Below, in pieces: positions 1-9,174 of a DNA stretch of 64,000 nt. Both the position numbers and the translations under genes were made by a program. The notes beneath the pieces were generated by a model, which was not told where the DNA came from, ran no database searches, and was given only the letters and a program-made list of their open reading frames with translations. Numbering within the stretch: position 1 is the stretch's first letter; each line of letters opens with the position of its first letter. The DNA is from Halomonas sp. S3-1-1 (GTDB lineage Bacteria; Pseudomonadota; Gammaproteobacteria; Pseudomonadales; Halomonadaceae). The stretch is taken from assembly GCF_023757625.1 (NCBI RefSeq), contig NZ_JALGBZ010000004.1:186001-250000 (forward strand), given 5' to 3'.

Positions 1-1
1 G

Positions 2-400
2 GCCGAGGCCGAGTCGATGGTCAACACGCCGCCGACCTACGCCTGGTACCTGTCGGGGCTGGTGTTCGATTGGCTCAAAAACGACGTGGGCGGTTTGAAA
101 GCCATGGATGCGCTGAATCAGCGCAAGGCCGACAAGCTTTACCGCGCCATCGACGAAAGCGGCTTCTACTCCAACCCGATCGCCAGGCATAACCGCTCGC
201 GCATGAATGTGCCGTTCGTACTCGCCGACAGCACCCTGGACAAGGCGTTTTTGAGCGAGGCGGAGGCAGCGGGGCTTTTGAACCTGAAGGGTCACCGCAG
301 CGTTGGCGGCATGCGCGCAAGTCTTTATAACGCCGTGCCCGAGGCCGCGGTGGACGCGCTGATCGCCTTCATGCACGATTTCGAACAACGAAAAGGCTAA
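2..400 (+). CDS. serC: phosphoserine aminotransferase, C-terminal part (cut by window start)
   Basis: This is the last 132 codons of SerC, the PLP enzyme that converts 3-phosphohydroxypyruvate and glutamate to phosphoserine in serine (and pyridoxal phosphate) biosynthesis. The visible part begins in the segment [19 protein letters not shown], typical of SerC. It continues through the C-terminal small domain with the family motifs RMNVPF and [17 protein letters not shown]. The start and the PLP lysine lie outside the window. The stop is 4 bases before pheA, so serC, pheA and tyrA-aroA look like one operon, as in many gammaproteobacteria. Confidence 0.95.
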   Translation, partial: AEAESMVNTPPTYAWYLSGLVFDWLKNDVGGLKAMDALNQRKADKLYRAIDESGFYSNPIARHNRSRMNVPFVLADSTLDKAFLSEAEAAGLLNLKGHRSVGGMRASLYNAVPEAAVDALIAFMHDFEQRKG

Positions 401-404
401 CCCG

Positions 405-1496
405 ATGTCAGATACGCCAATCAATTTGGGTGAACTTCGCCAGCGCATCGACCAGCTCGATGAGGATATCGTGCGTCTTATCAGCGAGCGCGCCCGCTGC
501 GCTCAGCAGGTCGCCCGCGTGAAGCTGGCCGACGACGAAAACGCGGTGTTTTACCGGCCCGAGCGCGAAGCTCAGGTGCTGCGCCGGATCATGTCGCTCA
601 ACGAAGGCCCGCTTGACGACGAAGAGATGGCGCGGCTGTTTCGAGAAATCATGTCGGCGTGTCTGGCGCTGGAGAAGCCGATCAAGGTGGCGTATCTCGG
701 ACCGGAAGGCACCTTTACCCAGCAGGCGGCGCTCAAGCATTTTGGCGACAGCGCCATGAGCCTGCCGATGGCGGCCATCGACGAGGTCTTCCGCGAAGTC
801 GAGGCGGGCGCAGTCAACTACGGGGTCGTTCCGGTCGAAAATTCCACCGAAGGCGTGGTCAACCACACCCTGGATACCTTCATCGATTCGTCTATCAAGA
901 TCTGCGGCGAAGTCGTGCTGCGTATTCACCACCACCTGCTGATCAGCGAGAACACCCGCCAGGACAAGGTCACGCGGATCTACTCGCACCCGCAGTCTTT
1001 TGGCCAGTGCCGTAAATGGCTCGACGCCCACTTTCCTCACGCCGAGCGCGTGCCGGTGGCTTCCAACGCCGAGGCGGCAAAACTGGTCAAAACCGAGTGG
1101 CACAGCGCGGCGATTGCCGGCGACATGGCGGCCAAGCTTTACGGGCTGACCCATATTGCAGAGAAGATCGAGGACCGACCGGATAACTCCACACGCTTTT
1201 TGATCATCGGCAGCGAAGGTGTGCCGAGCTGCGGTGAAGACAAAACTTCGGTAGTGGTGGCTATGCGCAACCAGCCCGGCGCGCTGCACGATCTGCTCGA
1301 ACCATTTCATCGTCACGGCATCGATCTTACCCGGATCGAAACGCGCCCCTCGCGCACCGGTGCCTGGAACTATGTGTTCTTCATCGACTTCAAGGGCCAT
1401 ATCGACGAGCCTGAGGTGGCGTCGGTACTCGAAGAGGTCAGCCGCGGTGCGCTCGAGCTGCGCGTACTGGGCTCCTACCCGCAGGGTGTGATGTGA
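405..1496 (+). CDS. pheA: bifunctional chorismate mutase/prephenate dehydratase
   Basis: This 363-residue P-protein converts chorismate to prephenate and then phenylpyruvate for phenylalanine synthesis in the cytoplasm. An AroQ-type helical chorismate mutase domain occupies about residues 8-90. The prephenate dehydratase domain starts at KVAYLGPEGTFTQQAA near residue 94 and includes the NSTRF motif. A C-terminal ACT domain begins near residue 285 and carries the phenylalanine-binding motifs GALHDLL and IETRPSR. The length matches Pseudomonas-type PheA. The gene sits 4 bases after serC and overlaps the next start by 4 bases (GTGA), so translation is probably coupled. Confidence 0.96.
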   Translation: MSDTPINLGELRQRIDQLDEDIVRLISERARCAQQVARVKLADDENAVFYRPEREAQVLRRIMSLNEGPLDDEEMARLFREIMSACLALEKPIKVAYLGPEGTFTQQAALKHFGDSAMSLPMAAIDEVFREVEAGAVNYGVVPVENSTEGVVNHTLDTFIDSSIKICGEVVLRIHHHLLISENTRQDKVTRIYSHPQSFGQCRKWLDAHFPHAERVPVASNAEAAKLVKTEWHSAAIAGDMAAKLYGLTHIAEKIEDRPDNSTRFLIIGSEGVPSCGEDKTSVVVAMRNQPGALHDLLEPFHRHGIDLTRIETRPSRTGAWNYVFFIDFKGHIDEPEVASVLEEVSRGALELRVLGSYPQGVM

Positions 1497-3781
1497 CAAA
1501 GCGGCTCACTTCGATGAGCGTTGCATCCGAGTGCCGTGAGCCGCGCATTTTGATCGTCGGCCTTGGCCTGATGGGCGGCTCGCTCGCCGCTGCGCTCAAG
1601 AGCAGGGGCTTTGACGGCGAGATTCTGGCCTGTGACTCGGACGAAGGCGAGATCGCACTCGGCATTGAAATGGGCCTGATCGACGGCGGCGGCCGCCAGC
1701 TCGAAGCGCTGGTTGACGGCGTGTCGCTGGTGGTGCTGGCGGTGCCGGTGCTGGCAATGGAGTCGGTGCTGGAAAGCCTCAAGGCGGGGCTCGCTCGCGC
1801 GGCGGCTGATGTTGTCGTGACCGATGTCGGCAGTACCAAGGGTGTGATCCGCGACTGCGTCGAGCGCGTGTTCGGTGAACTTCCTATTAACGTCGTGTTG
1901 GGCCACCCGATCGCCGGTTCGGAAAAAAGCGGCGTGGCCGCCGCCAACCCGGCGCTCTACATTGACCACAAGGTGATTTTGACCCCGGAGCCCAACGCCG
2001 ACCCGGTGGCGCTTGGTCGGGTGTACGCGCTGTGGCAGGCCTGCGGCTCCGAGGTGCTGGAGATGAGCGTTGAACGCCATGATCAGGTGCTGGCCCGCAC
2101 CAGCCATTTGCCGCACCTGCTGGCGTTCTCGCTGGTCGATACGCTGGCCCGCCAGGATCAGCGCCTTGACATCTTTCGCTACGCTGCCGGCGGCTTTCGT
2201 GACTTCACGCGCATCGCCGGCAGCGACCCGGTCATGTGGCGCGACATCTTCATTGCCAACCGCGAGGCGGTGCTGGCTTCACTCGACGACTTCGAAGCGG
2301 GCCTGAAAACGCTCAGAACGTCCATCGAGCGCGGCGACAGTGATGCGCTGATCGCCACCTTCGACCGGGCCAGCCATGCGCGGCGCTACTTTGGAACCTT
2401 ACTCAGTCAAACAAGCTATCAGGCGGAATACCATATGCACTCTCACGCGCGCGTTACCTACCGTGTCAAACCCGGCGGCCAGGCCCAGGGGCGCCTGCGG
2501 GTGCCCGGCGACAAGTCGATGTCGCACCGCTCCATCATGCTGGGGGCGCTGGCCAACGGCGTGACCGAGGTCAAGGGGTTTCTCGAAGGTGAGGACAGCC
2601 TGGCCACCCTACAGGCGTTTCGCGAAATGGGCGTGGCCATCGAGGGCCCGCACCAGGGGCGTGTGATCATTCACGGCGTGGGTCTGCACGGGCTCAAGGC
2701 GCCGGCAGGGCCGTTGTATGTCGGTAACTCAGGTACCGCTATGCGCCTGTTCGCCGGTTTGCTCGCCGGCCAGAATTTCGACAGCGAACTCACCGGCGAC
2801 GAATCGCTGACCAAGCGCCCGATGGGACGCGTGGCGGATCCGTTAAGAGCCATGGGCGCCACCGTCGAGACCGCCGAAGGCGGACGTCCGCCTCTCGTCA
2901 TCAAGGGCGGTTCGGCGCTCAAGGGCATCCATTACGACATGCCGATGGCCAGCGCACAGGTGAAGTCGTGCCTGTTGCTTGCCGGGCTTTACGCCGAAGG
3001 TGAGACCCGGGTGCGTGAACCCGCGCCGACTCGTGATCATACCGAGAGGATGCTCAACGGGTTCGGCTATCCGGTCCACCGCGAAGGCGACACTTGCTGG
3101 CTGGAAGGCGGCCACGGCCTGACCGCCGGGCCCATCGACGTGCCCTCGGATATCTCCTCGGCCACCTTCTTTTTAGTGGCCGCGGCGATCACCCCGGGCT
3201 CGGATATTACACTCGAGCACGTAGGTATGAACCCGACGCGCATCGGCGTGATCAATATTCTGACGCTGATGGGCGCGAATCTTGCCTTCGAGAACGAGCG
3301 CGAGGTAGGCGGCGAGCCTGTGGCGGATATCCGCATTCGCTACGCGCCGCTGTCGGGTATCGATATACCGGTCGAGCAGGTACCGCTGGCCATCGACGAA
3401 TTTCCGGCGCTGTTTATCGCTGCTGCCAACGCCCAGGGTACGACGCGTCTGCGCGGCGCGGAAGAGCTTCGTGTCAAAGAGTCGGACCGCCTGCAGGCCA
3501 TGGCCGACGGCCTTGCGATTCTTGGAATCGAGCACACGATGCTCAATGACGGTATCGACATCGTGGGCGCTCAGCAGGGCGACTCCACGGCGCCCAACTA
3601 CGCCGGTGGAAGCGTCGATAGCTTGGGCGATCACCGCATCGCCATGGCCTTTGCCGTAGCGGCGCTGCGCGCTTCCAGCGAAATCACGATCGATGACTGC
3701 GCCAACGTCGCGACTTCTTTCCCGGGCTTTTTGAGTCTTCTCGAGCGTATCGGCATGAGCGCCGAGGAGGTGCGCCAATGA
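1493..3781 (+). CDS. tyrA-aroA: fused prephenate dehydrogenase / 3-phosphoshikimate 1-carboxyvinyltransferase
   Basis: One 762-residue reading frame joins two aromatic-pathway enzymes. Residues about 18-305 are a TyrA-type dehydrogenase with the NAD-binding motif [10 protein letters not shown] and the substrate motif [11 protein letters not shown]; it makes 4-hydroxyphenylpyruvate for tyrosine. After a short linker, residues about 325-762 are EPSP synthase, with [18 protein letters not shown] and the late motif LGDHRIAMA. The start is the GTG overlapping the pheA stop. The same fusion is known in Pseudomonas, Acinetobacter and Halomonas relatives. An internal ATG near 2434 could give free AroA but has no strong ribosome-binding site. 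The gene overlaps cmk by 4 bases. Confidence 0.95.
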   Translation: MTKRLTSMSVASECREPRILIVGLGLMGGSLAAALKSRGFDGEILACDSDEGEIALGIEMGLIDGGGRQLEALVDGVSLVVLAVPVLAMESVLESLKAGLARAAADVVVTDVGSTKGVIRDCVERVFGELPINVVLGHPIAGSEKSGVAAANPALYIDHKVILTPEPNADPVALGRVYALWQACGSEVLEMSVERHDQVLARTSHLPHLLAFSLVDTLARQDQRLDIFRYAAGGFRDFTRIAGSDPVMWRDIFIANREAVLASLDDFEAGLKTLRTSIERGDSDALIATFDRASHARRYFGTLLSQTSYQAEYHMHSHARVTYRVKPGGQAQGRLRVPGDKSMSHRSIMLGALANGVTEVKGFLEGEDSLATLQAFREMGVAIEGPHQGRVIIHGVGLHGLKAPAGPLYVGNSGTAMRLFAGLLAGQNFDSELTGDESLTKRPMGRVADPLRAMGATVETAEGGRPPLVIKGGSALKGIHYDMPMASAQVKSCLLLAGLYAEGETRVREPAPTRDHTERMLNGFGYPVHREGDTCWLEGGHGLTAGPIDVPSDISSATFFLVAAAITPGSDITLEHVGMNPTRIGVINILTLMGANLAFENEREVGGEPVADIRIRYAPLSGIDIPVEQVPLAIDEFPALFIAAANAQGTTRLRGAEELRVKESDRLQAMADGLAILGIEHTMLNDGIDIVGAQQGDSTAPNYAGGSVDSLGDHRIAMAFAVAALRASSEITIDDCANVATSFPGFLSLLERIGMSAEEVRQ

Positions 3782-4467
3782 GTATCGATGTTCCCGTTCT
3801 CACCATCGACGGCCCGGGTGGGGCCGGTAAGGGTACCATCAGCGGCTTGATCGCCGAGCGGCTGGGCTGGCATCTGCTCGACAGCGGCGCACTCTACCGG
3901 CTGACCGCCCAGGCGGCGCTCAAGCACGGCGTAGCGTTGGACGACGAGCCGGCCCTGGAGCGTTTGGCGCTATCGCTGGACGTCGCTTTTCCGGTCGAAG
4001 CGGGTGCGCCGCGTACGCTGCTGGAAGGCGAGGATGTCACCCGGGTTATTCGCACCGAGCAGGCCGGCGAACGCGCCTCCCAGGTGGCATCGCTTCCTGG
4101 CGTTCGCCAAGGGCTCTTGGAGCGCCAGCGCGATTTTTGTCAGACGCCGGGGCTCGTCGCGGACGGCCGCGATATGGGCACGGTCGTTTTCCCCGATGCG
4201 CCGGTCAAGGTGTTTCTGACCGCCAGCGCCGAAGAGCGGGCGCGAAGGCGCTTCAAGCAGTTGCAGGACGCCGGCGTGGATGCTAGTCTTTCGAGTCTTT
4301 TGAAGGAGATTCAGGTACGCGATGCACGCGACACGCAGCGCAGCGTGGCCCCGCTCAAGCCGGCATCTGATGCCGTAACGCTTGACACCACGCGCCTGAG
4401 TATACCGGAAGTGGTTGATCGTCTGACGCAGTTGCTGGCTCAAAAAGGGCTTGCAAGCAAAGGCTGA
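3778..4467 (+). CDS. cmk: cytidylate kinase
   Basis: Cmk phosphorylates CMP and dCMP with ATP, recycling pyrimidine nucleotides from RNA and phospholipid turnover. The 229-residue protein starts with the P-loop [14 protein letters not shown]. It has the CMP-binding segment [10 protein letters not shown] and the [14 protein letters not shown] motif, and the length is usual for bacterial Cmk. The ATG overlaps the tyrA-aroA stop (ATGA), so it is the last coupled gene of the serC operon. The order aroA-cmk-rpsA is widely conserved. No strong terminator separates it from rpsA, so some rpsA transcript may come from upstream. Confidence 0.96.
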   Translation: MSIDVPVLTIDGPGGAGKGTISGLIAERLGWHLLDSGALYRLTAQAALKHGVALDDEPALERLALSLDVAFPVEAGAPRTLLEGEDVTRVIRTEQAGERASQVASLPGVRQGLLERQRDFCQTPGLVADGRDMGTVVFPDAPVKVFLTASAEERARRRFKQLQDAGVDASLSSLLKEIQVRDARDTQRSVAPLKPASDAVTLDTTRLSIPEVVDRLTQLLAQKGLASKG

Positions 4468-4596
4468 TTCTCCCTTGCGGCGTTTTTGGGAAGGTGTCAC
4501 GACATGGCAGGGCGGCAATTCATATGATCGTTCATATCAGAGAGCCCGGTCAGGTCCAACCAGCGCTAACACCCCCGGAAGCTGAGTTACATAGGC

Positions 4597-4617
4597 CCGT
4601 ACTCGCTGGTGGTACGG
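4597..4617 (+). promoter_or_regulatory. hairpin in the rpsA leader
   Basis: CCGTAC at 4597-4602 pairs with GTACGG at 4612-4617 around a 9-base loop, followed by a small GGC/GCC hairpin at about 4623-4633. The leader between cmk and rpsA has only a weak ribosome-binding site (TAGGA). Escherichia coli rpsA is autoregulated through a structured leader lacking a strong Shine-Dalgarno sequence. A similar role here is inferred, not shown. Confidence 0.4.
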
Positions 4618-4660
4618 AGAAGGCATTACGCCTCAACAACGTTGATCACGTAGGAAAACC

Positions 4661-6343
4661 ATGAGCGAAAGCTTTGCTGAACTGTTTGAACAGTCTCTTA
4701 ACGACATCAACATGGAGCCGGGCGCCATCGTCGCGGCCCAGGTTGTCGACATCGACGGTGACTGGGTTACCGTCAATGCTGGTCTGAAATCCGAAGGCCA
4801 AATCCCCGCGGCTCAGTTCCGCGATGACAACGGTGAACTCACCATCGCCATCGGCGATGACGTTCACGTTGCACTGGAAGCCGTCGAAGACGGTTTCGGC
4901 GAAACGCGTCTGTCGCGCGAAAAAGCCAAGCGTGCTGAAGCCTGGAAGATTCTGGAAGCGGCCTTCGAGAAAGACGAAATCATCAAGGGCGTGATCAACG
5001 GTAAAGTTAAAGGCGGCTTCACAGTCGACGTTGACTCCATCCGTGCCTTCCTGCCGGGTTCACTGGTCGACGTTCGTCCGGTTCGCGATACCGCGCACTT
5101 GGAAAATAAAGAACTCGACTTCAAGGTTATCAAACTCGACCCGAAGCGCAACAACGTCGTTGTTTCGCGTCGTGCCGTGCTTGAAGCCGAAAACAGCGCC
5201 GAGCGTGAAGCGCTGCTCGCTACTCTGCAAGAAGGCCAGCAAATCAAGGGTATCGTTAAGAACCTGACTGATTACGGCGCCTTCGTCGACCTGGGCGGCG
5301 TTGACGGCCTGCTGCACATCACCGACATGGCCTGGAAGCGCATCAAGCATCCGTCCGAAATCGTTGCCGTGGGCGATGAGATCAACGTCAAAGTGCTGAA
5401 GTTCGACCGCGAGCGCAACCGCGTATCGCTGGGTCTCAAACAGCTGGGCGAAGATCCGTGGGTCAACATCAAGGCGCGCTACCCGGAAGGCACCAAAGTA
5501 CACGCGGTCGTCACTAACCTGACCGACTACGGCTGCTTTGCCGAGCTCGAAGAGGGCGTCGAAGGTCTGGTTCACGTTTCCGAAATGGACTGGACCAACA
5601 AGAACATCCATCCGTCTAAAGTCGTTCAAGTGGGCGACGATGTCGACGTCATGGTGTTGGACATCGACGAAGAGCGTCGTCGTATTTCTCTGGGTATCAA
5701 GCAGTGCACCGCTAACCCGTGGGAAACCTTCAACGCTGAGTACAACAAGGGCGACCGCGTTTCTGGCACCATCAAGTCGATCACCGATTTCGGTATCTTC
5801 ATTGGTTTGGAAGGCGGCATCGACGGCCTGGTTCACCTGTCCGACATCTCCTGGACAGAAACCGGCGAAGAAGCGGTTCGCAACTTCAAGAAAGGCGATG
5901 AAGCTGAAGCCGTTATCCTGTCGATCGATCCGGAGCGCGAGCGCATCTCCTTGGGTATCAAGCAAATGGATTCCGATCCGGTTGCCGAATACCTCTCAGT
6001 CAACGACAAGGGCAGCATCGTGACTGGCCGCGTTGTCGAAGTCGATGCGAAAGAAGCGCACGTTGAGCTGGCAACCGATGTCGTTGCTATTCTCAAGGCG
6101 TCTGAAATCAGCGCTGACCGCGTCGAAGACGCGCGTAACGTGCTGAACGAAGGCGATAGCGTCGAAGCGCGTATCGTGAACGTCGATCGCAAGAGCCGTC
6201 AGATCAATCTGTCGATCAAAGCGAAAGAGCAGGACGATACTCGTCAGAATATGAAGAAACTGCGCGAGCAGGATTCCGAAACCGGCGGTGGCGGTGCTAC
6301 CACGATCGGCGATCTGATCAAGCAGCAGATGGGTCAGGACTAA
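4661..6343 (+). CDS. rpsA: 30S ribosomal protein S1
   Basis: S1 binds mRNA at the 30S platform and unfolds structured or weakly initiated messages. The 560-residue protein has the six S1 (OB-fold) repeats of gammaproteobacterial S1. Repeats 3-6 show clearly, each with the pattern G-V-x-x-L-T/S-D-F/Y-G-x-F and ending RISLG(I/L)KQ. The acidic N-terminus [13 protein letters not shown] is the part that docks on S2. The start ATG follows a weak TAGGAAAACC. Codon usage is biased toward abundant codons, as expected of a highly expressed gene. A strong terminator follows directly. Confidence 0.98.
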   Translation: MSESFAELFEQSLNDINMEPGAIVAAQVVDIDGDWVTVNAGLKSEGQIPAAQFRDDNGELTIAIGDDVHVALEAVEDGFGETRLSREKAKRAEAWKILEAAFEKDEIIKGVINGKVKGGFTVDVDSIRAFLPGSLVDVRPVRDTAHLENKELDFKVIKLDPKRNNVVVSRRAVLEAENSAEREALLATLQEGQQIKGIVKNLTDYGAFVDLGGVDGLLHITDMAWKRIKHPSEIVAVGDEINVKVLKFDRERNRVSLGLKQLGEDPWVNIKARYPEGTKVHAVVTNLTDYGCFAELEEGVEGLVHVSEMDWTNKNIHPSKVVQVGDDVDVMVLDIDEERRRISLGIKQCTANPWETFNAEYNKGDRVSGTIKSITDFGIFIGLEGGIDGLVHLSDISWTETGEEAVRNFKKGDEAEAVILSIDPERERISLGIKQMDSDPVAEYLSVNDKGSIVTGRVVEVDAKEAHVELATDVVAILKASEISADRVEDARNVLNEGDSVEARIVNVDRKSRQINLSIKAKEQDDTRQNMKKLREQDSETGGGGATTIGDLIKQQMGQD

Positions 6344-6364
6344 TAGTCCGGCTTTATCTTAAAA

Positions 6365-6391
6365 ACGCCACCTTCGGGTGGCGTTTTTTTT
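6365..6391 (+). terminator. rho-independent terminator of rpsA
   Basis: An 8-bp stem (ACGCCACC/GGTGGCGT) with a TTCG tetraloop is followed by eight T residues. Confidence 0.95.
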
Positions 6392-6503
6392 GTACTTCAT
6401 TAAATAACTACCTTTTCGCCTCTTAAAGACGGCCAGGATTAAAGTTCTAAACGCATTTTATATAAAAAAACGATTAGTATTTGGCTTTAAATCAACTAGA
6501 CTA

Positions 6504-6532
6504 TTGTCAATTAAAGCAATTGAAGCAATAAT
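6504..6532 (+). promoter_or_regulatory. promoter of the mvaT-like gene
   Basis: TTGTCA (6504-6509), a 17-base spacer and AATAAT (6527-6532) form a sigma70-type promoter in a markedly AT-rich stretch about 70 bases before the mvaT start. The surrounding AT-rich sequence is the kind of DNA that MvaT/H-NS proteins bind, so autoregulation is plausible but inferred. Confidence 0.55.
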
Positions 6533-6604
6533 GTTGCCGCCTCGCAATAAGTAGACGGCTTTAGACGTTTTGCTTTTCCAGTCATAGTTTATCAAGGAAG
6601 CCCC

Positions 6605-6991
6605 ATGTCATTGCTAAATGAGTACATGCAAAAAGAGCAGCAGTTAAAGCAGCTGCAGGAAGACCTTCAACGTCTGGAAGGCGATCAGCGACTTAAAGGC
6701 GAGCTGGAGTTTAAATCCAAACTTGAAGCCTTAATGAACGAGTTCGGTAAAAAACCGGCCGACGTCATTGCCATGCTGGATCCGTCGAACGACCAGCGCG
6801 GTAGCAGCGCCGCTCCCAAGGCCTCTGCTGCTTCCAGCAATCGCCGTAAGCGCCGTTTGAAAGTGTACAAGAACCCGCACACAGGTGAAGTCATTGAAAC
6901 CCGTGGCGGTAATCACAAAGGCCTTCGCAGTTGGAAAGACGAGTACGGTGACGAAACCGTAGAATCCTGGCTCGAGCAACAGGATAGCTAA
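6605..6991 (+). CDS. mvaT: MvaT/MvaU-family H-NS-like nucleoid protein
   Basis: This 128-residue protein matches the Pseudomonas MvaT family, functional analogues of H-NS that bridge and silence AT-rich, often foreign, DNA. Residues about 1-60 form the coiled-coil oligomerisation region (SLLNEYMQKEQQLKQLQEDL). A flexible linker is rich in Ser/Ala/Arg. The C-terminal DNA-binding domain contains the family signature KVYKNPHTGEVIETRGGNHK, including the GGNHK loop and basic arm, then LRSWKDEYG. The ribosome-binding site AAGGAA lies 7 bases before the ATG. The gene is monocistronic, between two terminators. It follows rpsA, the position where many gammaproteobacteria have ihfB. Confidence 0.92.
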   Translation: MSLLNEYMQKEQQLKQLQEDLQRLEGDQRLKGELEFKSKLEALMNEFGKKPADVIAMLDPSNDQRGSSAAPKASAASSNRRKRRLKVYKNPHTGEVIETRGGNHKGLRSWKDEYGDETVESWLEQQDS

Positions 6992-6998
6992 GAATACG

Positions 6999-7030
6999 AC
7001 CGGTGCCTTTTCCGAGGGCGCCGGTTTTTT
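6999..7030 (+). terminator. rho-independent terminator of mvaT
   Basis: A 9-bp stem (ACCGGTGCC with GGCGCCGGT, one G-T pair) and an 8-base loop are followed by TTTTTT. Confidence 0.92.
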
Positions 7031-7586
7031 GTTTCGAGAGGTGGTCGTGGTAGAAGCGTTTAAAAGCGGTAAACGCGCTTGGCAGTATGTCAGGCAACCG
7101 CTACCGACGATCTTGCCTTGCTTTTTAAACCAGTGCGATATTTAAAGCCTTGTTCAGGGAACCCCATCCAGACAATGGCATCCAATTCTGACTCTTTGAT
7201 TCAAGCGACTCCATCAGGATTGTTCGGGTCATGTCGTTACTCATGAATCGACTCACGAACCGAATAGTTACGCTATAGTGGTTAGTGCCCGTACCAAACG
7301 GGCAGAGTAGCGTTCCACGCTATTGGATTTTCTTGTAACGCTTTCGACGAGCAAGCCGGCGTAAGAACGAGCGGTTTCCGCTGAAATGAAGTGGCTTTCT
7401 TCGCTAGCGTTGAACGTGGATGTAGAGCAGATCATGCTCTCACTGCGGGTTGAACATTGGTAGCCTTTAGCGTTTTAAGGCATCTGCTTTTATTTTGACG
7501 CCGATTCATTGCGTGCATACAGACATGGTGGCCTCAAAATCGATCATTAGTGCCAATAAAGAGCGGTCTCTTTTCTTAAGTAAGGT
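7031..7586. other. 556-base non-coding stretch with several hairpins
   Basis: No convincing coding sequence lies here. A possible minus-10 element TATAGT is at 7274-7279, with only a poor minus-35. It is followed by hairpins at 7286-7304 (TGCCCGT/ACGGGCA), 7308-7322 (TAGCGT/ACGCTA) and 7424-7440 (AGAGCA/TGCTCT). A weaker pairing GCCTT/AAGGC at 7463-7481 precedes a T-rich run near 7488-7497. This could be a small RNA of roughly 210 bases or a long leader of the next gene. The sequence alone does not decide. Confidence 0.4.
7286..7497 (+). ncRNA. candidate structured small RNA or long leader
   Basis: The first hairpin starts 7 bases after the candidate minus-10 TATAGT, the spacing expected for a transcription start. 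Three perfect short stems and a terminal stem followed by a T-rich run are in the same orientation. It resembles no RNA family I recognise. The motif AGCGTT recurs several times. Confidence is low because the minus-35 is weak and the final stem is imperfect. Confidence 0.22.
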
Positions 7587-7979
7587 GTGAATTCAAGTTC
7601 AATGAAATATCAAAAGGCTCATAAACAAGTGGATGAACGCGATAAACTGCGCAAGTTTCGCGAGCTCGACGACGCCTTCGCCGAAGCCCTGCGACAGCTG
7701 GAAAGTCCGGGCAATCGTTTTAATATCCCCACCGGCCCACCCGTGCGCTCGCTCAAGGATCTGGAAGAGGAAGAGAACCAGACCCGCTTACAAGAGCGCG
7801 AGCGTCAGTTCGAGGAGCGTTTCAAAGCGCTTTGTATCGAGGCGGGCTACCGCGATAAAAAAGCCCTGGCGCTGGTTCAAAGCCTGTTGGCATGCGGTCT
7901 TTGGTCAAAAGACGATACGCCCGCGATCAGCGAGCCTACCGTGGCGGCGCTTAGCGGTAGCGGTAGATCCGAAGGCTAG
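7587..7979 (+). CDS. hypothetical protein, charged and helical
   Basis: This is an unrecognised 130-residue protein (125 if started at the ATG at 7602). It is soluble and rich in Glu, Arg, Lys and Leu. The N-terminal half (KYQKAHKQVDERDKLRKFRELDDAFAE, given here in part) and the segment around residues 55-80 are strongly charged and probably helical. A C-terminal stretch AGYRDKKALALVQSLLACGLW looks like a small folded motif. There is no signal peptide or membrane segment. The GTG at 7587 has a TAAG-type site about 6 bases upstream; the ATG at 7602 has none. Its last 29 bases overlap the 3' end of the convergent tus-like gene. Codon choice in this frame is typical of the genome. Confidence 0.7.
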   Translation: MNSSSMKYQKAHKQVDERDKLRKFRELDDAFAEALRQLESPGNRFNIPTGPPVRSLKDLEEEENQTRLQERERQFEERFKALCIEAGYRDKKALALVQSLLACGLWSKDDTPAISEPTVAALSGSGRSEG

Positions 7980-8823
7980 GTAGAAACGGCACGCTCTCAA
8001 GCTTTTCATCACGGCGCTTGGCGCGGGTACGCTCGGTGGGTGGCGTGCTGTCGGGCGCCTTGATATGCGGTAAACGTGCCTCAAAGCTTGGAACGATTAA
8101 CGGCATGGCGATATTATGTGCTCGCCTCGTGTGGCCGTCTTTAAGCGGTTCGACAAAAAACAGATTGGCGCGCATGAGAGGGGCTTGTGCCTGTACCTGA
8201 GCCAGCGTTTCACCACTAGGGATGCCCGCGAGTTTTTGCAACTGAATCCGAATATGCGCTGCGTCGATATCGAGCTGCAAAAGCTTTTTTTCAGCATCCC
8301 GAACGCTGAGCCTTTTGATCGAGCGCCCGCTGGTATACCAGGCAAGCCGTACTCTGGCCACTGGCGCAGGTGCGATCGGTATATGGCGCCAACACTGCTT
8401 TAAATGAAGCCGCGCCATACCGCTTTTACGCAGCACATCGTCCACGTGGGGGTGGCGTGCAGGCAGTCGGCTTTTCGCCTCGGTCAACGCGTGGGGCGAG
8501 AGCGTTTTGATACGTTTGATCAGCTCGCCAATGGCGCTCTTTTTACGATTGACCTCTTCGACCGCTGAGAGCAGCGTTTCACTCGCCGCGACCACGGCAA
8601 TGTAATTGCGCGTCTCACGCCCGTCCTGTCCCTCAACGTGCCACATATCCATCAGTGCCTGGCGAAACCAATGGGGCCCCTCAGCGTTGGCTCCGAGTTG
8701 CCAGCTAGGCGGCGGCTGAGCCTCGAAGAGCGACGCGGCGTGATCGATCGCCGCCATCAGCTCGTCGAAGCGCGCATCGAGTTCGAAGAAAAGATGGTAG
8801 GCGGTAGGCTCCGGGCTAGTCAC
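7951..8823 (-). CDS. tus: Tus-like DNA replication terminus site-binding protein
   Basis: This 290-residue protein resembles Escherichia coli Tus, the monomeric fork-arrest protein that binds Ter sites. The similarity spans most of the length. A segment near residues 150-190 (ARVRLAWYTSGRSIKRL followed by a Lys/Leu-rich helix) matches Tus in order and spacing around its central Arg-x-x-Trp stretch. A later strand pattern (RANLFFVEPLKDGHTRR...IAMPLIVP) and the end VPFLPSLRIYRYR also correspond. The assignment rests on recalled Tus sequence, not an alignment. The start is GTG with a weak ribosome-binding site. It is the last gene of the pilBCD-coaE-yacG run. No Ter consensus was seen beside it. 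A divergent member of another DNA-binding family cannot be excluded. Confidence 0.65.
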   Translation of the reverse strand: MTSPEPTAYHLFFELDARFDELMAAIDHAASLFEAQPPPSWQLGANAEGPHWFRQALMDMWHVEGQDGRETRNYIAVVAASETLLSAVEEVNRKKSAIGELIKRIKTLSPHALTEAKSRLPARHPHVDDVLRKSGMARLHLKQCWRHIPIAPAPVARVRLAWYTSGRSIKRLSVRDAEKKLLQLDIDAAHIRIQLQKLAGIPSGETLAQVQAQAPLMRANLFFVEPLKDGHTRRAHNIAMPLIVPSFEARLPHIKAPDSTPPTERTRAKRRDEKLESVPFLPSLRIYRYR

Positions 8824-8871
8824 GTAAGAGCCCGGCCGCGGCTATAAGGGGCGTATCGGCAAACCCTCTCA

Positions 8872-9099
8872 TTAGAGCGGCGCGTCCTTATCGGTCTGGG
8901 CGAGCAGCGTTTCGATATCCGCTTCGTCCATGGCCGATTCGCCGCCGATGCGATGCGACTCGTCCGCCCAGGCGCCCAAATCCAAAAGCTGGCAGCGCTT
9001 GCTGCAAAAAGGCCGATAGGTGCTTTCCGGCGCCCAGGCCACTTTTTTAGCGCACTGAGGGCAGTCGACTTCGAACGGGGAATCATTGGCGGGGGACAT
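8872..9099 (-). CDS. yacG: DNA gyrase inhibitor YacG, zinc-binding
   Basis: YacG is a small zinc protein that in E. coli binds GyrB and inhibits gyrase. The protein has 75 residues from the ATG at 9099, which has a strong site CCAGGAG four bases upstream; a longer upstream extension has no such support. The zinc ligands are the pair CPQC and the pair CSKRC about 16 residues later, followed by the family segment [10 protein letters not shown]. The acidic C-terminus is typical. It lies downstream of coaE, the standard pilD-coaE-yacG order. Confidence 0.93.
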   Translation of the reverse strand: MSPANDSPFEVDCPQCAKKVAWAPESTYRPFCSKRCQLLDLGAWADESHRIGGESAMDEADIETLLAQTDKDAPL

Positions 9100-9174
9100 A
9101 AAACTCCTGGGTAACAACGCTTTCATCAAATCGGGTTGACGTGCCTGTTGGATTATTTACGAACGTTTTGATGC

